Shown piece by piece: positions 36,701 through 49,655 of a stretch of 64,000 bases of DNA. Origin of the DNA: Parus major (taxonomy: Eukaryota > Chordata > Aves > Passeriformes > Paridae). Both the position numbers and the translations under genes were made by a program. The stretch's first letter is position 1, and every line of letters starts with the position of its first letter. The stretch spans positions 32,871,090 to 32,935,089 of the forward strand of contig NC_031771.1 in the NCBI RefSeq assembly GCF_001522545.3, written 5' to 3'. The notes beneath the pieces are model-generated. The model saw only the letters and a list, made by a program, of their open reading frames with translations, had not been told where the DNA came from and did no database searches.

Positions 36701-36917
36701 GGGACTACTTTTGAGCAATCTCTAATGCTTTAAGTTTAAAATGCAAAGGCAGCCTAAGTACTGATCTCAATCAATGTTCTTTGGGTTTTCTTAAAAAGAA
36801 CTGCATGATTAAGTTCTTTTTTTCTGTTATGCATGCAAGAGGAATTTTTGAGTAAAAGGATTTGTATTTACATGTATGTGTATATAAATCACAATTTAGA
36901 TTAGATAATAGGAATGA
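33771..36917. other. Unassigned non-coding DNA
   Basis: No recognised gene. It includes a short TTATATA-type simple tract at 33905-33938 and a poly-T run near 34820. The 121-codon minus frame at 34980-35345 overlaps shorter frames on both strands and is not called. A strong acceptor-like tract precedes 36406, where a frame on + stays open to 36733 without an evident donor. Confidence 0.55.
33905..33938. repeat. Short TA-rich simple tract
   Basis: Repeated TTATATA/TTATTTA units over about 34 bases, with no other content. Confidence 0.75.
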
Positions 36918-37108
36918 ATTTTCTGCTGAAAACGTTGCCAAGCACTGGAGCAGGTTGAAGTGAAGTGGTTTAGTCTCCATCCCTGGAGGAATTTCAAAGC
37001 CATTTTGATGTGGCACTTTGGGATATGGTTTACTGGTGGACTTAGCATTGCTGGGTTGAATTCAATGACGTTAAAGCCCTTTTCCAACCTAAATCATTCT
37101 TTAATCCT
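36918..37108 (+). mobile_element. CR1 non-LTR retrotransposon, 3' end fragment
   Basis: Carries the CR1 tail in forward orientation: CACTGGAGCAGGTTG, CTCCATCCCTGGAGGAATTT, TTGATGTGGCACTTTGGGA, and TTTTCCAACCTAAATCATTC at the 3' terminus (about 37080-37100). It is only about 190 bases and quite diverged, so it is an old 5'-truncated copy. Small frames across it on both strands (for example 36960-37202 on +) are transposon-derived or chance. Confidence 0.88.
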
Positions 37109-40100
37109 ATTTTTTTTCGGTTTTTGTAGAGGATATAAGGTAGAACTAAGAATTGCATCTTTGCTTTTCATAGCATCAACTGTTATGTTCTACTTGAAAT
37201 AACAGGTTGCTTGAAAAAATTGTTCAGCAAATTTTTAATGACAAATTAATTATTTTATTGCATACATTGCAGTTTTACACCTTTAAAGTCTCTAGCTTTT
37301 TTAAGCTGGTTTAGCATCTTAGAGACAAGCATTTCAGCTACCATATGGTAGCATATGTATGATTGTACTCCAGTCATGCAATGTTTACAAAATGTAGTAT
37401 TTTATTTAAAATATCTATTTAATTCTTTTTACTTTTCTGCCTATTGTTATGCAGATGTTTAGTCAGAAGCTGTCATCTTTCCAGCAAACCAGCTCCTTTG
37501 TCTGATTTATTCTTTGTTACATGAACGTGGCATTGTGACTGCTCAGCCATTTCCCAGGAGGTGAACTGTGATGTTTCATGTAACTGCACAGTTCTCTCCT
37601 TATTTAAAGCAGAGTGGTCACGGAATGAAAACTTCTCTTTAATCAGTGATGCCCTGCAGGCTCCTTTGATAAAGAAATTACCTTTTTTTTTTTTTTACCA
37701 TCCACCACGGTGTGGCAGTATTTCTTTTTGATTCCATGTGGTGGTCCTGCCCTCTGTTGCAAGGTTTAGGTATTTGCTATGTGATATCTCTGACAGTTTT
37801 CAACAAATTCCAACTCTTGTGCCATTGATTATCATGAGATTCCAGGAGCATTATAGAGATATGATCTTTTAGCATCCAGAGTATTTTCCTCCTTCCCTTT
37901 GAAAGGGTATTCAGTGCAAAATGTTCTTATTTATTAAATGGGTCGCCAAGATTGAGGTATCTCTGACAGGATTTTCTTGGAACACATCCCCCTGAAGTTC
38001 TACTGGAAGTCACTATTTTCAGGTTTCAGGTGCATCACTCTATATTCTTCCCTCAGGCTCTTTGTTGTTGTTCCCATCATTTCATCATTCTGTCCTGGTG
38101 GTGGTAACAATGGTCATGCCATATCTCACTCTACCAGCTGATGCAACTTTCCTTTTTTATTTATGTCTTCTACCTTATGCAAGTATGACCTCTAGATGCA
38201 GTATTACTGTTTTAAGGATGTTGGTGGAACTAACTAGACTGATTTGTCAGCAGCCATGAAGACAATAACACTGCTTCACCTTCAGAATAGCCATGGAATA
38301 TGATACCTGCAAGACAAAAAGATTTTGTGGGTCTTTTTCTTTTAGTTTGGACAGCTGGGATATGCACTGGGTATATGCTGGTATTACCCATTAAGTGAGG
38401 AAAGTTTATCAAGAGGATGCAGGTCTTCCTGCAATAAGAAAATGCCTTAAGCCTCTGAATTGAGGGAGCTCATAGAAGCTGAATAACAAAATTCATTAAT
38501 AGTAAAACGAACTGGAAGTAAGCTGGAGTAGTAGCTAAGGCACTGGAGGGTGAAGGGACAGGAGAATTGCTGATGTCTGGGTGATGGGAATGACATAGCA
38601 CCTCAAGCTGTACTACCAGTGATTGAGACAATTTCAGCTACATTACATGGATAAGATTTGCTGACAGTTCCAGAAATTAAAGGTTTCTTAAAGGGAATGT
38701 AGCAGTAAATTATCTCAGTAAATTTCTACAAAGCTTTGCAAAATTCCATAACTCTTCTCAAAGGGGAGGGAGAGAAGGAGGAGTGGATTAGAATTGTTAT
38801 CTAAAAAACTGGCAGTGTACAGTAGTCAAAGATCTGATGTAGACTCTGTCATCTGTGATTTTGGTGACTTCTTCAAAGAGAGACTGTAGTTATTTCTTAG
38901 ATAGAAAAAATGAACCAGCTTCAGAAAATAAATAGCATTTTAAAAATGCCCTCTGATGTGTTGCTGACTAAGAGATTTAGGCAGCTATGCTGACTAAAAT
39001 TAGTCCTGAGCAGAGTGCCTAGAGTTTTAGTGCATGTGCAAAATTCTGATGCAGTCTTCATATATACATAGTATTTATCATAAGGATGAAGTTTCCCTCA
39101 ATTCCTTGAGTTATAACATTATATTTTATGTATTTTAAGTTGTTTTTTTCCCTTCTCAATGTTGTTTAATGCACTGATACCAATTTAGATATAGCTGAAA
39201 GCAGGAAATATTGACTGAAGGGTTAACCCTGAAATAGTGGCCATAAAAATAAATTAGGAAAGGAGTTGAGCAAACAAAATGGAGACCTTGTTATGCCACT
39301 AATGTAGCTTTGATCCAGCTGCAAGTTGACTCCTGTGTGGGATGCACTCAGTTCAGAAGTGGCAGTTCTGAATGGGGATAGTTTTGTACAAGAGTAGTGG
39401 GAATGTCCAACAATATGAAATTGCTTTGCTGCAAGTGTCACGGATGCTAAATGCTTGTATTGATTTGCAAGACTGGAAAAAATTAAGGCAAATTCATTGA
39501 GGTTTCATAAATATGTAGGCAAGCCCTTCACCTCAGGACACTGAGGGTCACACTTGTAGAAGCAGAGAGAGGCATAGGAAGATAAAATGGCAAATTCATC
39601 TCTTCTCATATGCTTTAGAAATTACCTGCTATCAATCTCTCCAAAGATGCTGAGCTAACTAAACCCACAAAGGACTTCTACTCCAAACTGATTCAAGATA
39701 AAAGTGAAGCTGAGAAATTAAACACATTAAAATTCCTTTTACAATAAAACACAATATAAATGATATACAAAAAAATCCAGGTTTAGACAATTTCACACAG
39801 CTGTGTTAGTAAACGGAATTTTCCTGAGTTTACAACCACAGAGTTATTCAGCACTTTATTTTTCCAAGGAAAATAATTTCTAAAGGTATGGTCCGAGTAG
39901 ACAGAATATGGATCAGTGAGTAAGTATTTAATGGGAGAGAAACATTTATGGGAAAAGAGATGCTGTTGTTTTAGGAAAGTGAAAGGGATTGATTTCAACA
40001 TAAAGCCATTTTTGTTTTTCTACTGTGCTTCTGGTATTATGATGAAGATTTACTCTTAAATGGCCATCATATTAATTCTTTGTGAGAACTCTAATTAATT

Positions 40101-40775
40101 TGTGACTGAATTCTGCTGCTGCCAAGTAGAAATCTGAAGACTTGTCTCAAATGATTGAAGGTGTGCTCCAAAGTAATCAAGGTCCACTTTTGATCCTCTT
40201 TTTTTCTTGGGAAAAAGAGATTAATAAAACAATCAAAAATAGAATTCTAGACTACCCAAGTAATGAAAATAATAACCTATTATTTAAAAGATAGAAAAGT
40301 TCATATGTAGTGGGATATCTCAGTCTTTTATTGCCTCATTCTCTCTTTATTTCCACAGCAGAAATTATAGACAAGTTAGTCTTCAGAAGTCTGGTCCCTT
40401 TCCAGTTCCATAAAATGTGGGATATATCCTACTTGTGTGAAATTAGCAGTATTGTCATGGTAACTTTTACTTTTGGTGCAGGATCTGCTGCAAAGCCCAC
40501 ATCATTTCCCCAATGCCAGGGTTAAATGTTGAGACCAATTGTCATTTATTTATTGCTACTTTTTGGTTTATACTGTAGTTGTGTGCAGAATGTGTTCATT
40601 GTTATAAAAACAGAACGACTCTTCCTGCCTCAGGAGTTTTCTGTTTGTCTTTCAGATCATGACTTGACTGACATTTACAGATTCTTCCAACAAAGCAGCT
40701 AATTTATTTTTGACGTTTGTTAGCTGAGAAAAGGCAAATAATTTCTGCTGTGAAAATAACATTTTTCACATAATT

Positions 40776-40806
40776 TTCATAATTTTTTTGTCTTCATAAT
40801 TTTTTT
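40776..40806. repeat. Two copies of TTCATAATTTTTTT
   Basis: The word occurs at about 40776-40789 and 40793-40806, separated by three bases. This is a minor tandem duplication in T-rich DNA. Confidence 0.75.
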
Positions 40807-41981
40807 CATTAAGTGTTTCCCCTTGGAAAAATAAGGTTTTCTGAAAGTCAGTAATTTCTTCTGTGAATAATCATAGCTTCTACTAAACACTTCAACAGTG
40901 CAACAATAGAAAATAAAAAATAAAAATAAATTTTAAAAACTATGAGAAGTAAATTCAAACCCATTTTCATTTCACTTTCCCTTGCATCATAGTTTACTCT
41001 TGAACATGAAAATTATTCTGACCTATTCTCAGATTTCAGGAGTCCAAATATTTTTAAGGTTTTTGTAGCTTTGATAAACAGTTTTGAAGTTGTTCAAAAA
41101 ACTCAGTCTGTAATTATTTCTACATCTCATTTTTTTGTTGTTGTTGCTTGGCTTAGCTTTGCTAAGCAGGCAAATATAAATAAGAAAGTAATAAATTATG
41201 AAACATCTAAACAAACACTTGTACACAGCATAATGCCTTGAAAACTTTGTAAGAAAGACATATCAAAGAGTAGCCCCATTTTTTTAATTTAAGACTTGGG
41301 AAATCTGTGGGTGTTTAAAAATATGTTAATGGAAAGAGGAGCTTGAAATCTAAGTTTATTTAAGTCTAAGTTTAAAATCTAATTAAAGTTCCATGAATGT
41401 AGAAAATTTTAGCAAGCATTGTGCTGTGTATGTGTGCTGTGACAGGGCATGCTACTGTGACAGCACAGCCTTTTCGAGCTTGCACCCACAGCTTTCATAA
41501 AACTTTCTTTTGATTTTGCCAGTTTTGCATATCTTGGAAAAGCACAGGCTTTTGAAATGAGAGCATTGTAATCTTGTGCCCAGAGTGAAAATGTTCTGCT
41601 TTTAGCTGCAGTCCCATATTTCCTCTGTACATTCAATATATTTGTAGCACCTTGAATCTGCAAATGCATTTTTCTGCAGAGGTTGCTCGTAGTTTGCAGT
41701 TTATTTTAAACCCATTGCAGATCTAAAAATGTTGAACTATTAGCAACAAAAGCAGTACTTTATAAAGAATATTGCAGGCTGTCCTGAGGGTGCATCCTAA
41801 AAGACTAACTGCCTCAAGGTGCAGAAGGTAACCAGGGGCTCGGTTAAAGCTCATCTACATGGTATCAAACCCCAACAGCTCTGCAGCTCCCTTTAGACTT
41901 GTAAAGCAATTATTGTCTTATAAAACCACAGTAAGTGGCTAAAAAGTAAATCTAGAGAAAAAATGGAAGAGATGTTTCATT

Positions 41982-42053
41982 TTATTTACACATTTTGAGT
42001 ATTAGATACAATTATTACACATTATTTACACATTGAGTGTTAGATACAATTTC
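41982..42053. repeat. Imperfect tandem duplication, period about 40 bp
   Basis: The unit TTATTTACACATT..GAGT.TTAGATACAATT starts at 41982 and again at 42022. The second copy lacks a few bases. This is a local slippage-type or recombination-type duplication in non-coding DNA. Confidence 0.85.
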
Positions 42054-45000
42054 AGAAAGTTCAGCATTTGTATTAATGACTAAAATATAGAGCTACGAGA
42101 TGTGTCTCTTTCTCAAATGTACTTTATACAGGGATTAAAAGTAATTTCAGAAATTATCTCCTCTAACCTTAGGTTAGGTTAGGCATTTACCTTCACATTA
42201 ATTACTCTTTTCCTGTTTCTTTCAGCCCATTGCAAACATTTCTTAGGCCTTTGAAAGGCTGACGAACTGTACGCTTAGAATCTGGGGGGGAAAAGCAATC
42301 TTTTAGCACAAACAGAGCTTTGGCAGGTTTAGCACATCTGTAACAGCTGTTATAATTTGCTGTAATTTTTTATGCAACATCATAAAGAAAAGGCCATAAC
42401 TCCCATCTCTAAATGCAACTGGCATATTTCTTCCTGCTTCTCCTACTGTGGACTGCCAATTATCAAGAGTGAGTAATGAAAGAGTGAAGCCTTTGGAGCA
42501 GCCAATTCTCAGAACCATTAGTTTTCTTTTATATTCAAGCCTAATTCCAGGAATGTGCTATATGAGAAATAAGACATATCATGTCATTTCAGGATAATAC
42601 CATGTAATTTTGGGGTAATAAAGAATTCATTTCTGTAGAGAGAAGTGATCTGATATGGGAAAGTTCAATTTTGTTCTCTCCAGAGAGCTTTATCTTTTCA
42701 GATGTGACCTTGTATAATTAAATATATTCCAAATATCAAAAGAAATGGCAGCAGAGCAGACAATAGAATTCTCTATTTTATGTAAAATGAAATGAAATTA
42801 TATGAAGCAGTCAGTGTAATATAAGATGAAGAAGATTGCTCCTATTCATTGTTTCCAGAGGAATTCCTGCTGTTTGATTTTATTCATTACAGCTTCATGA
42901 GAAGGCAATCACATTGAGTCTTTGTGACTAGCTTAAGACTCACACTTAATTGCATTAATTCAAAAAGTACTGGCAAGAATCAGTACTTAATCGCTGTTAT
43001 TACTTGAATATAAAAAAGAGGTGGTGTCCACTATACAAGAGGTTTCAGATTTCACATGTGAAATATCAGGTGCCCAGAGGCTACAATTCTGATCCATCAA
43101 TGAATACGTGTTCAATGAAAGAGGATTGAAATCCTTTTTTTCAATTACAACAAAAATTTTAAAATATTTCAAAACAAATTCAATCATTTCCAAACCATCC
43201 ATTTTTCCTAAAATCAACCAGCCTCACTAATCTAAGTTAGAAAGTTTTTATTGTTACGAGATGACAGGCTCAGACACACAAATTCCTAAAACAAGCTGGG
43301 ATTTGCTCATGATGTTTTTGAATGGGGTTTTTAAGTGTTTTATTACAGTCCTTATAATGAAGTGACAAAAAGATAATGGCTGGTCATATGTTAATGCTAA
43401 AAAAGAGTGAGAATGATCGAAAATACTTTTCCTTAAACCAATATGGATCCTCTGTTGCATCTTGACATTTCACATTCCGTCTTTTCGAGTTGTTACTTAA
43501 TTATAGTGGTTAATGGTGCTCAGCAAATATTTTTTTTATTGTGGTATTTTGGGTTACTTTCCAAGTAGGGACATAGGGTTTTTTCTTGAGCTCCTCCAAT
43601 TCAAGGGAGCCCTGTAGGACACCAAGGGGGAAAGAACAAGCATGCTGTGTCCTCACCCCTTATCTCCCCTGCTTGCAGAGTGGCAGGCTTGTTCTTGGGC
43701 CACCCAAGCATGCTGCTCCTGAATGAGCAGTGACTTTGCAGGAAGCAGTGTGGATTCACAGACTCTGTGCTACAGAATGCACTGACGTTCAGCCTGCACT
43801 CTGACATGCTGTCTGGAAAGCATGGCAAACATAAATTTTGAAAATGTTTCCTCTAGCTTTGATTTTACAGCTTTGGCACTGGTAATGTCAGATGCTATCG
43901 AGAAAATATATAATAGATGAAACTCCTCGCAATGAATTGGCCCTAGAGCCTTCTTTATGAGTGGTGTCATTTTGAAGCAATAACATAATGTGGTAACGTG
44001 GTAACATGGCAACTTTTATTCTATAAGTTGAACCTGATAGAAAATTAGATTTAGATTTCCATTCACTTAGGGTCCTTGTGGTTAATGTCATTTCAATACT
44101 CACTGAAAAGGCAGTTTTAGAAACTTGGGGTCTGAGGTATTCTATTTGTACAGCAAAGATGACTTAGTATTGAGATGGACTTTATGCTTCACTCCCAGCA
44201 TATGAAATAGCTTGAGTATAATAATTTTTAAATTGTTTTCTGCCTGATTTACTGTAACAAGTGTGCCAGTTCCAGCATAAAGTGGGGCAGGGTTTGGGGC
44301 TGTTTTGGGGTATATTCCATGGTATTGATTATATATTACCCTCCTCTCTGGGGTAGGGGAATAGTGTGTTGAGGAAACTCTGTCTCAGAACAGTACTTTA
44401 TATTTTAAAGATAAACTCACATTTTATGCCAAGCTAAAGGCATGTTAGGCCACATTCTTGTAGTAAGCAGCTTCTTGAAGGTCCACAGCCAGATGAACCA
44501 CTAAAATCTCTTTGAACATAAAAGTTTCTGCATTATTCTCTACTCTAGCCCAGTAATCTTATACTCTAAAAAAATAAAAAAAGGAAAAAAAAAAATACAG
44601 TTTCCCATGATGTTATTTATTTTGAGAAAGAAGATTTTAAAATGGAATGCAAAGGATAGGCATTTTGTGCTGATTTATTTTGCTGGTGTCTCAGCTATTG
44701 ACTGATGCATCTGGTTTCAAAAGACAGTTTCTTGCATTGTTTCCTGCAAGTGTCCTTCTGTAGGTACGATCTAAATGAAGACCAGAACAGGAAACAATTT
44801 GGTTATCCAGGCCCAAATACACAGATCTTAATTCTCTCTTGTAATCTGAGAATTTACTATATTAAGAAGTTAAGGGGAGGAAGAGTTTTGAAGCAAGATA
44901 AGTGGTTTTGATGTAACTTCAAAATTGATGTTGCATTCATTACCTTTTTGGACTATACTACATCCCCTGTGAAAATCGTGCTTCACAGACTTTTTGCCCA

Positions 45001-46597
45001 TTTCAGTGTACACTTTTGCAGGGCTTTTCTAACTGATGTATATCTCAATTCAATTCATAAAAGTTTGTTGTCCTACTCTAGTAAAAGTTAATTTTATTAA
45101 AGTTGCCAATTCGTGTATTTTTGTACTGCTAAAATATTCATTTTTATTCTGTAAATTGCAGTTTTACATTTCAGATGATTCTAAAATTATGTGATTAATT
45201 TACTGTTTATTTTTTCAAAGTGCAAATTGCAACTGGGTATCTGAACATGAATTATGCAAATGCACATTCAGTCTAATAAAAAAAGTCCTAGTTTAAGCTT
45301 ATTAATTTCATTAATATGATTCAGTATCAGCTACAGATATGAATTTGTTTGAAATGCTTTAAGACTTACTCATATGAAAGCTCTTGGGAATTTAAGTAGT
45401 ATTTTTTGCTCCCCCAATGATGCTGAATATGTAGAATAAAAACATATGAGATGAATACATCAAGCCACTACTATTTTTGTGGTTGGAAGTCAAATATTCT
45501 GGGATTGGAACTGAAGTCTTTCATATAGATATATACATAGTTTCAATTTGTATATTATTTCTTCCAAAGGAAAGGTAGTTGATATTGTGACCCCAGAATT
45601 CTATGAAAGATAAGAGCAAAATAAAAAGGTTTTTGAATTATTGCTTGAATAATTGGCTGCTACCAGCAGGATAGGGATCTGATGGTGCATGTCATACGTT
45701 TCCCCATCTGTTCCTGAGTGTTGCCACGAAATGACTGGATAATGGTAATGAAGGACTTGCTAAGACGATCACTGGTGTGTTGTTCATTTTTACATCATGG
45801 CAATGCAAATATATACAAGAAATTGTTGTAGTTTTTGGCAGAACAACCTCAGTAACTGACCTTTTTTAGCTTTTCATTCATACCTCTGCATGAGCCTGTT
45901 ATGCCTTCAGTCAGGATAGTATCTGAAAAAATTGCAGTTATTAGAGAGTAGTTATACTGATAGCACTCAGATGTAGATCTGCATTGCTATGTTCATAAGC
46001 AAAAGTAGAACATATTTCATTAGAGGAGTTTTAACTAATAGTACTTTATAAAGAGTTGTTTAAAATAAGGAAAAAAACCCTCACTTATTTTTCTGTTGTC
46101 AATATCTGAAAAACAGGTAAAGAAAGGTTAACAGTGGAAATATTATCTTTACTGTAAGTGAATGATTTACTTATATAAATCAAAACAAGTTTTCAGCTAC
46201 TTAGAATTCAGCAAGGTTATTGGTCTGTTTTCTCTTTCTCTTTTCCTGTTCATATTTTCTTTCCCAAATAAATATGTGTTTATGTAGAACATGTTTATGT
46301 GTGGTGGGGCAGTAAATCTCTGGACATGTGTATGTAGCTGTCACTGAGTTCCTTGTGAAGAGATTGCCTAAGAATGAGTCATGGAAAGAAGCACATGTAC
46401 ATGTTTGGTACATGCCACATCTTCTCTGAATATTCCTGATCCAGATGAGTCCTAACACTGGTTTTACACTTCAGAAGTTCTCAGGGATGAGTACTGTAAT
46501 GATCCAAGTGTGATCTTCTGTACAAGTTAATCCAAATATTATTCTTTGTTTTAGTAACTGTAAAATAGCACAATGTATGATACAGACTATATTTGTA

Positions 46598-46627
46598 AAA
46601 TGCTTGTCTTGAGAAAGACAAGCATTT
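46598..46627. other. Perfect 13-bp hairpin with GAGA loop
   Basis: AAATGCTTGTCTT (46598-46610) is perfectly complementary to AAGACAAGCATTT (46615-46627), with GAGA between. If transcribed on +, the loop would be a GNRA-type tetraloop, a stable RNA cap. No poly-T terminator or known RNA gene is adjacent. The stem is too short for a typical microRNA precursor. Function unknown. Confidence 0.85.
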
Positions 46628-49581
46628 CTTGAATATTCGCTAAAGCTGTCATCACAAGGAATATAAAGAAGAAAAACTGAAGGGAAGCTCCAAGGAATTT
46701 AGCAGCTAAAATCTACATCTCTAGGGAATATATGCAAAGTTTGTTGAAAAGACTGCCATAAAAATGACAAAACCCAAACTTTTGCACAAGCTACACCCCC
46801 ATCTGTCAAATTTCATTTATCTGTTTTGAAAACAAAGTTTCTCAACAGGATTTTTTTTTCTTTTTGGTTTTTTCCAAAACAAAGATGCTGAGAATTGTTT
46901 TTCACTGAAGAAATCATTTTTTCTAGCTATTCAGAAGCTGTTGAGCCATTTTCTGAAGTTAATCTGATGATTAGAAAATGAAAATAAATCTTCATTAAGA
47001 CCATGACATGGAAAATTCCAGGACTAATAATTTAGTTTTTGAATGTTGACATAGTGAAAACAGACTTAAAACAAGATACTGTTGATTTTCAATCAACATT
47101 ATTATCATTAACATTACGTTTTTTTTAGTGTAAGATAATTACAGAACACCTCCAGTGTGCACTGAGCATTTCTTAACAGCAGTGTAGTAGACCCACTATG
47201 GATTAGTATGATACCTTTCCTTTATAAAGGTAGATAATTTGTGAAATGCATAATTTGTTGGATTACCTACAAAGGGATTATGTAAAAATAGCCACTAGAA
47301 GGGGCAATTTTTTTCAATTCTTTGTACTTTTGCTTACCTGTACAGTCATGATGATGCATTGAACAAAGAATCAATTTTCTTGAGCACTGTTTTTCATGAC
47401 AATTCATATACACTTATTCATTTACAAATGCAAAATAAGACAAGGTTTTATTTCTGCTGTTTCTCATTCTATTTAGAAAGCAGCATACAATCTCTAGTAT
47501 CAGAGGAGGGGAAAAAATGAGAAAAAAAGTTATTTCAGAATAACTATTCATGAGCAGCATTAACTTTAAATTAAAACACCTAACTGAAACCTTGGAGCAT
47601 GCTATATATAAAAGAACAGGAAAAAAAAGAAAAAACAAAAAAACCTTTTCATTTTGATTAATATTTTTCTTTGATCTTCCTTTTGAAAGGCAAAGGAATT
47701 TTTAGTGCAGGCATTATTGTTCCCATTACCCACAATTCTCTAGTGACTCTTTTCTCATGGGTTTCTAAGAAATGCCTTGATATATATCTCACAACTTTTA
47801 AGACTAGAAGAGTGAAAATTAGTAATGTTCTGATAATTTGTGAAATACTGTTTTTGAAGTGCCTTTTTCCTTGGTCTTTACCATTACCTCCCATATGAAA
47901 TATGAGACTCTTCCATCTATATTGTGATGAGCTGTGCAATGTTAAAGGTTTTACTTTAATAATAATTTTCCAGTATTTACTTAATAGCAGAGCTAAACCA
48001 AGGATGTGTATCATCTTTTTTTTTAATATAAAGAAGCAAACCAGTCATAGAAGAACAAATGACAGCAATGCTGATGTTTCACAGGGCAAATGATTTGCTT
48101 TTCAAAGTGTTTCTCTGCAGCACTTTAGAAGGGAAAAGGCAGTAATTCTCTGAGTGTTTGCTCTGATAAAAGATGTATATTACTAACTCTGAAGATAAGG
48201 TGTAAGAGTGCCTTTTCCAGTTTGTAGCAAAAGCTGCTCAGGTGTCAGTAGTTATCAAGGTTGTCAATCCTGTGTTGATTTGAAGAGCTGCAGGATCTTG
48301 GTAAGTTTAGAGAAAGTCTGTCGTGTTTCAGTCAGAGGTCATTTAAATTTTGCATAGCAAAACTGCTTATTGTGATCATCCTTGACTAATTCATTCTTCA
48401 CACCAGCAAAAAGCCACAACACTTGGTAAAAGTGGTTTTGCCAGTTTTAAAGCAATCCCCATGGACTGTCTTAAGGAAACTGAGAGAAGCTCACTTGAAA
48501 TTCTAAACTTGTGCCTCCTTCTGCCTTTCATTGCTGTGTTCAGACCAGAAGATCTCGTTACCTCTTTATTTAGCCAACCGTGCAATGAGAAGATGTTACC
48601 AAGTTCTCTGTTTAGTTGAGATGATTTCCAGATAGTGTATTTGGAGGAGAGTTTAAAACCTTGGAGCTTTCTTTCTTCATTCTCTTCAATCTCTTCAATG
48701 TTTTGGGGGGTTTTCTTTAGCTTTAGGTAGATATGTTGAAAGACACTAAAGATTAAGAAGTCACAAATTGTGCTGTATGAAATCCAAAGGGTAAATTTTT
48801 GTTCATAAATATTTTTATATGAAAAGGAATAAAAAAGGTCATTTCCATACCACTGATCTACATTTTTTTAATTTTTAAGTGATAATAAATAAAGTAATTA
48901 AAATTAAAAAATAATAATTTTAAAAAATTCACCAATGCTAGGGTTTTAGGTTTGTTGTAATAGGATTTTATTTCTTGCATTGTAAGGTTTTGCCAGGCAT
49001 AGTTTACCTGTACTTTTGTTTCCTTCTGCATATCTCTGAATGCTTCTGTGGAGTTCTTCTAGACATGAACCTTTATTTCTCATATTGTAGTTCTGACTGG
49101 AGATAATACTGTGATGCAGAAACTGTTTTTGTTCAGCAGCTCTGTCAGTGCATGCAATATTCTTTTTGGCTGTGGACACAAACACATGCAATAGTCAGAC
49201 ATGCCTTTTGAAACAGCAGTATTTATATTCCTTTTAAGAAGAAAAGCATATTTAAAAATACTCCACATTTATTTTCCTAAAGGTCTTGCTAGTCTGTAAT
49301 TCCTGTGTGAAAAGACTTGTTTCAGCTAACCTTTCAGTAAATTGTTTCTCTTCCCTTGCTCTTCTCCCTGGTTCTAGTTCCCTACAGTGTCTAGACAGTA
49401 TAACTTTGTAAACCTCTGCGTTCTTTTGATGTTTGGTGTGCTTCAACTGTCACTTAAAAAGCAGGTTTTTTTCTTTACAGAACTATTTCTTAGCTCTCCT
49501 TTAGAATTTGTAGGGAACTGACTTATCCTGAACACTTCATTTCTATCTATTATACCAGACCTTGAACCAAATTAGTCTATA

Positions 49582-49655
49582 GAAATATATATTTAGTAAT
49601 ATATAAGTTAATATATATGTATATATATATTTATTTTTTTTATTTTTTTTTTTAA
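49582..49655. repeat. TA-rich tract ending in poly-T
   Basis: ATATAT-type sequence with a TTAGTAATATATAAGTTA interruption runs into TTATTTTTTTTATTTTTTTT near 49630-49653. Simple sequence only. Confidence 0.85.

Larger units (their letters stand above)
37109..49581. other. Long unassigned non-coding stretch
   Basis: About 12.5 kb with no recognised gene or transposon. It contains a possible conserved block (37430-37680), a poly-T run near 37684-37696, the tandem duplication at 41982-42053, an interrupted TTAGG-like word near 42169, a less A+T-rich patch at 43560-43830 and the hairpin at 46598-46627. All open frames are at most 118 codons and unremarkable. Confidence 0.55.

Noticed and set aside
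36353..36733. 126-codon + strand frame after a strong acceptor-like tract (TTTTCCTTTTTTTTAG)
   Set aside because: No donor or recognisable motif follows. T-rich sequence alone gives such tracts.
42169..42183. TTAGGTTAGGTTAGG, telomere-like
   Set aside because: The vertebrate telomere unit is TTAGGG. This is three copies of a five-base word only and is more likely chance or a local duplication.
47658..48014. 118-codon minus-strand frame
   Set aside because: Overlaps two + strand frames of similar size, and the K/I/L-rich composition is expected of A+T-rich DNA.
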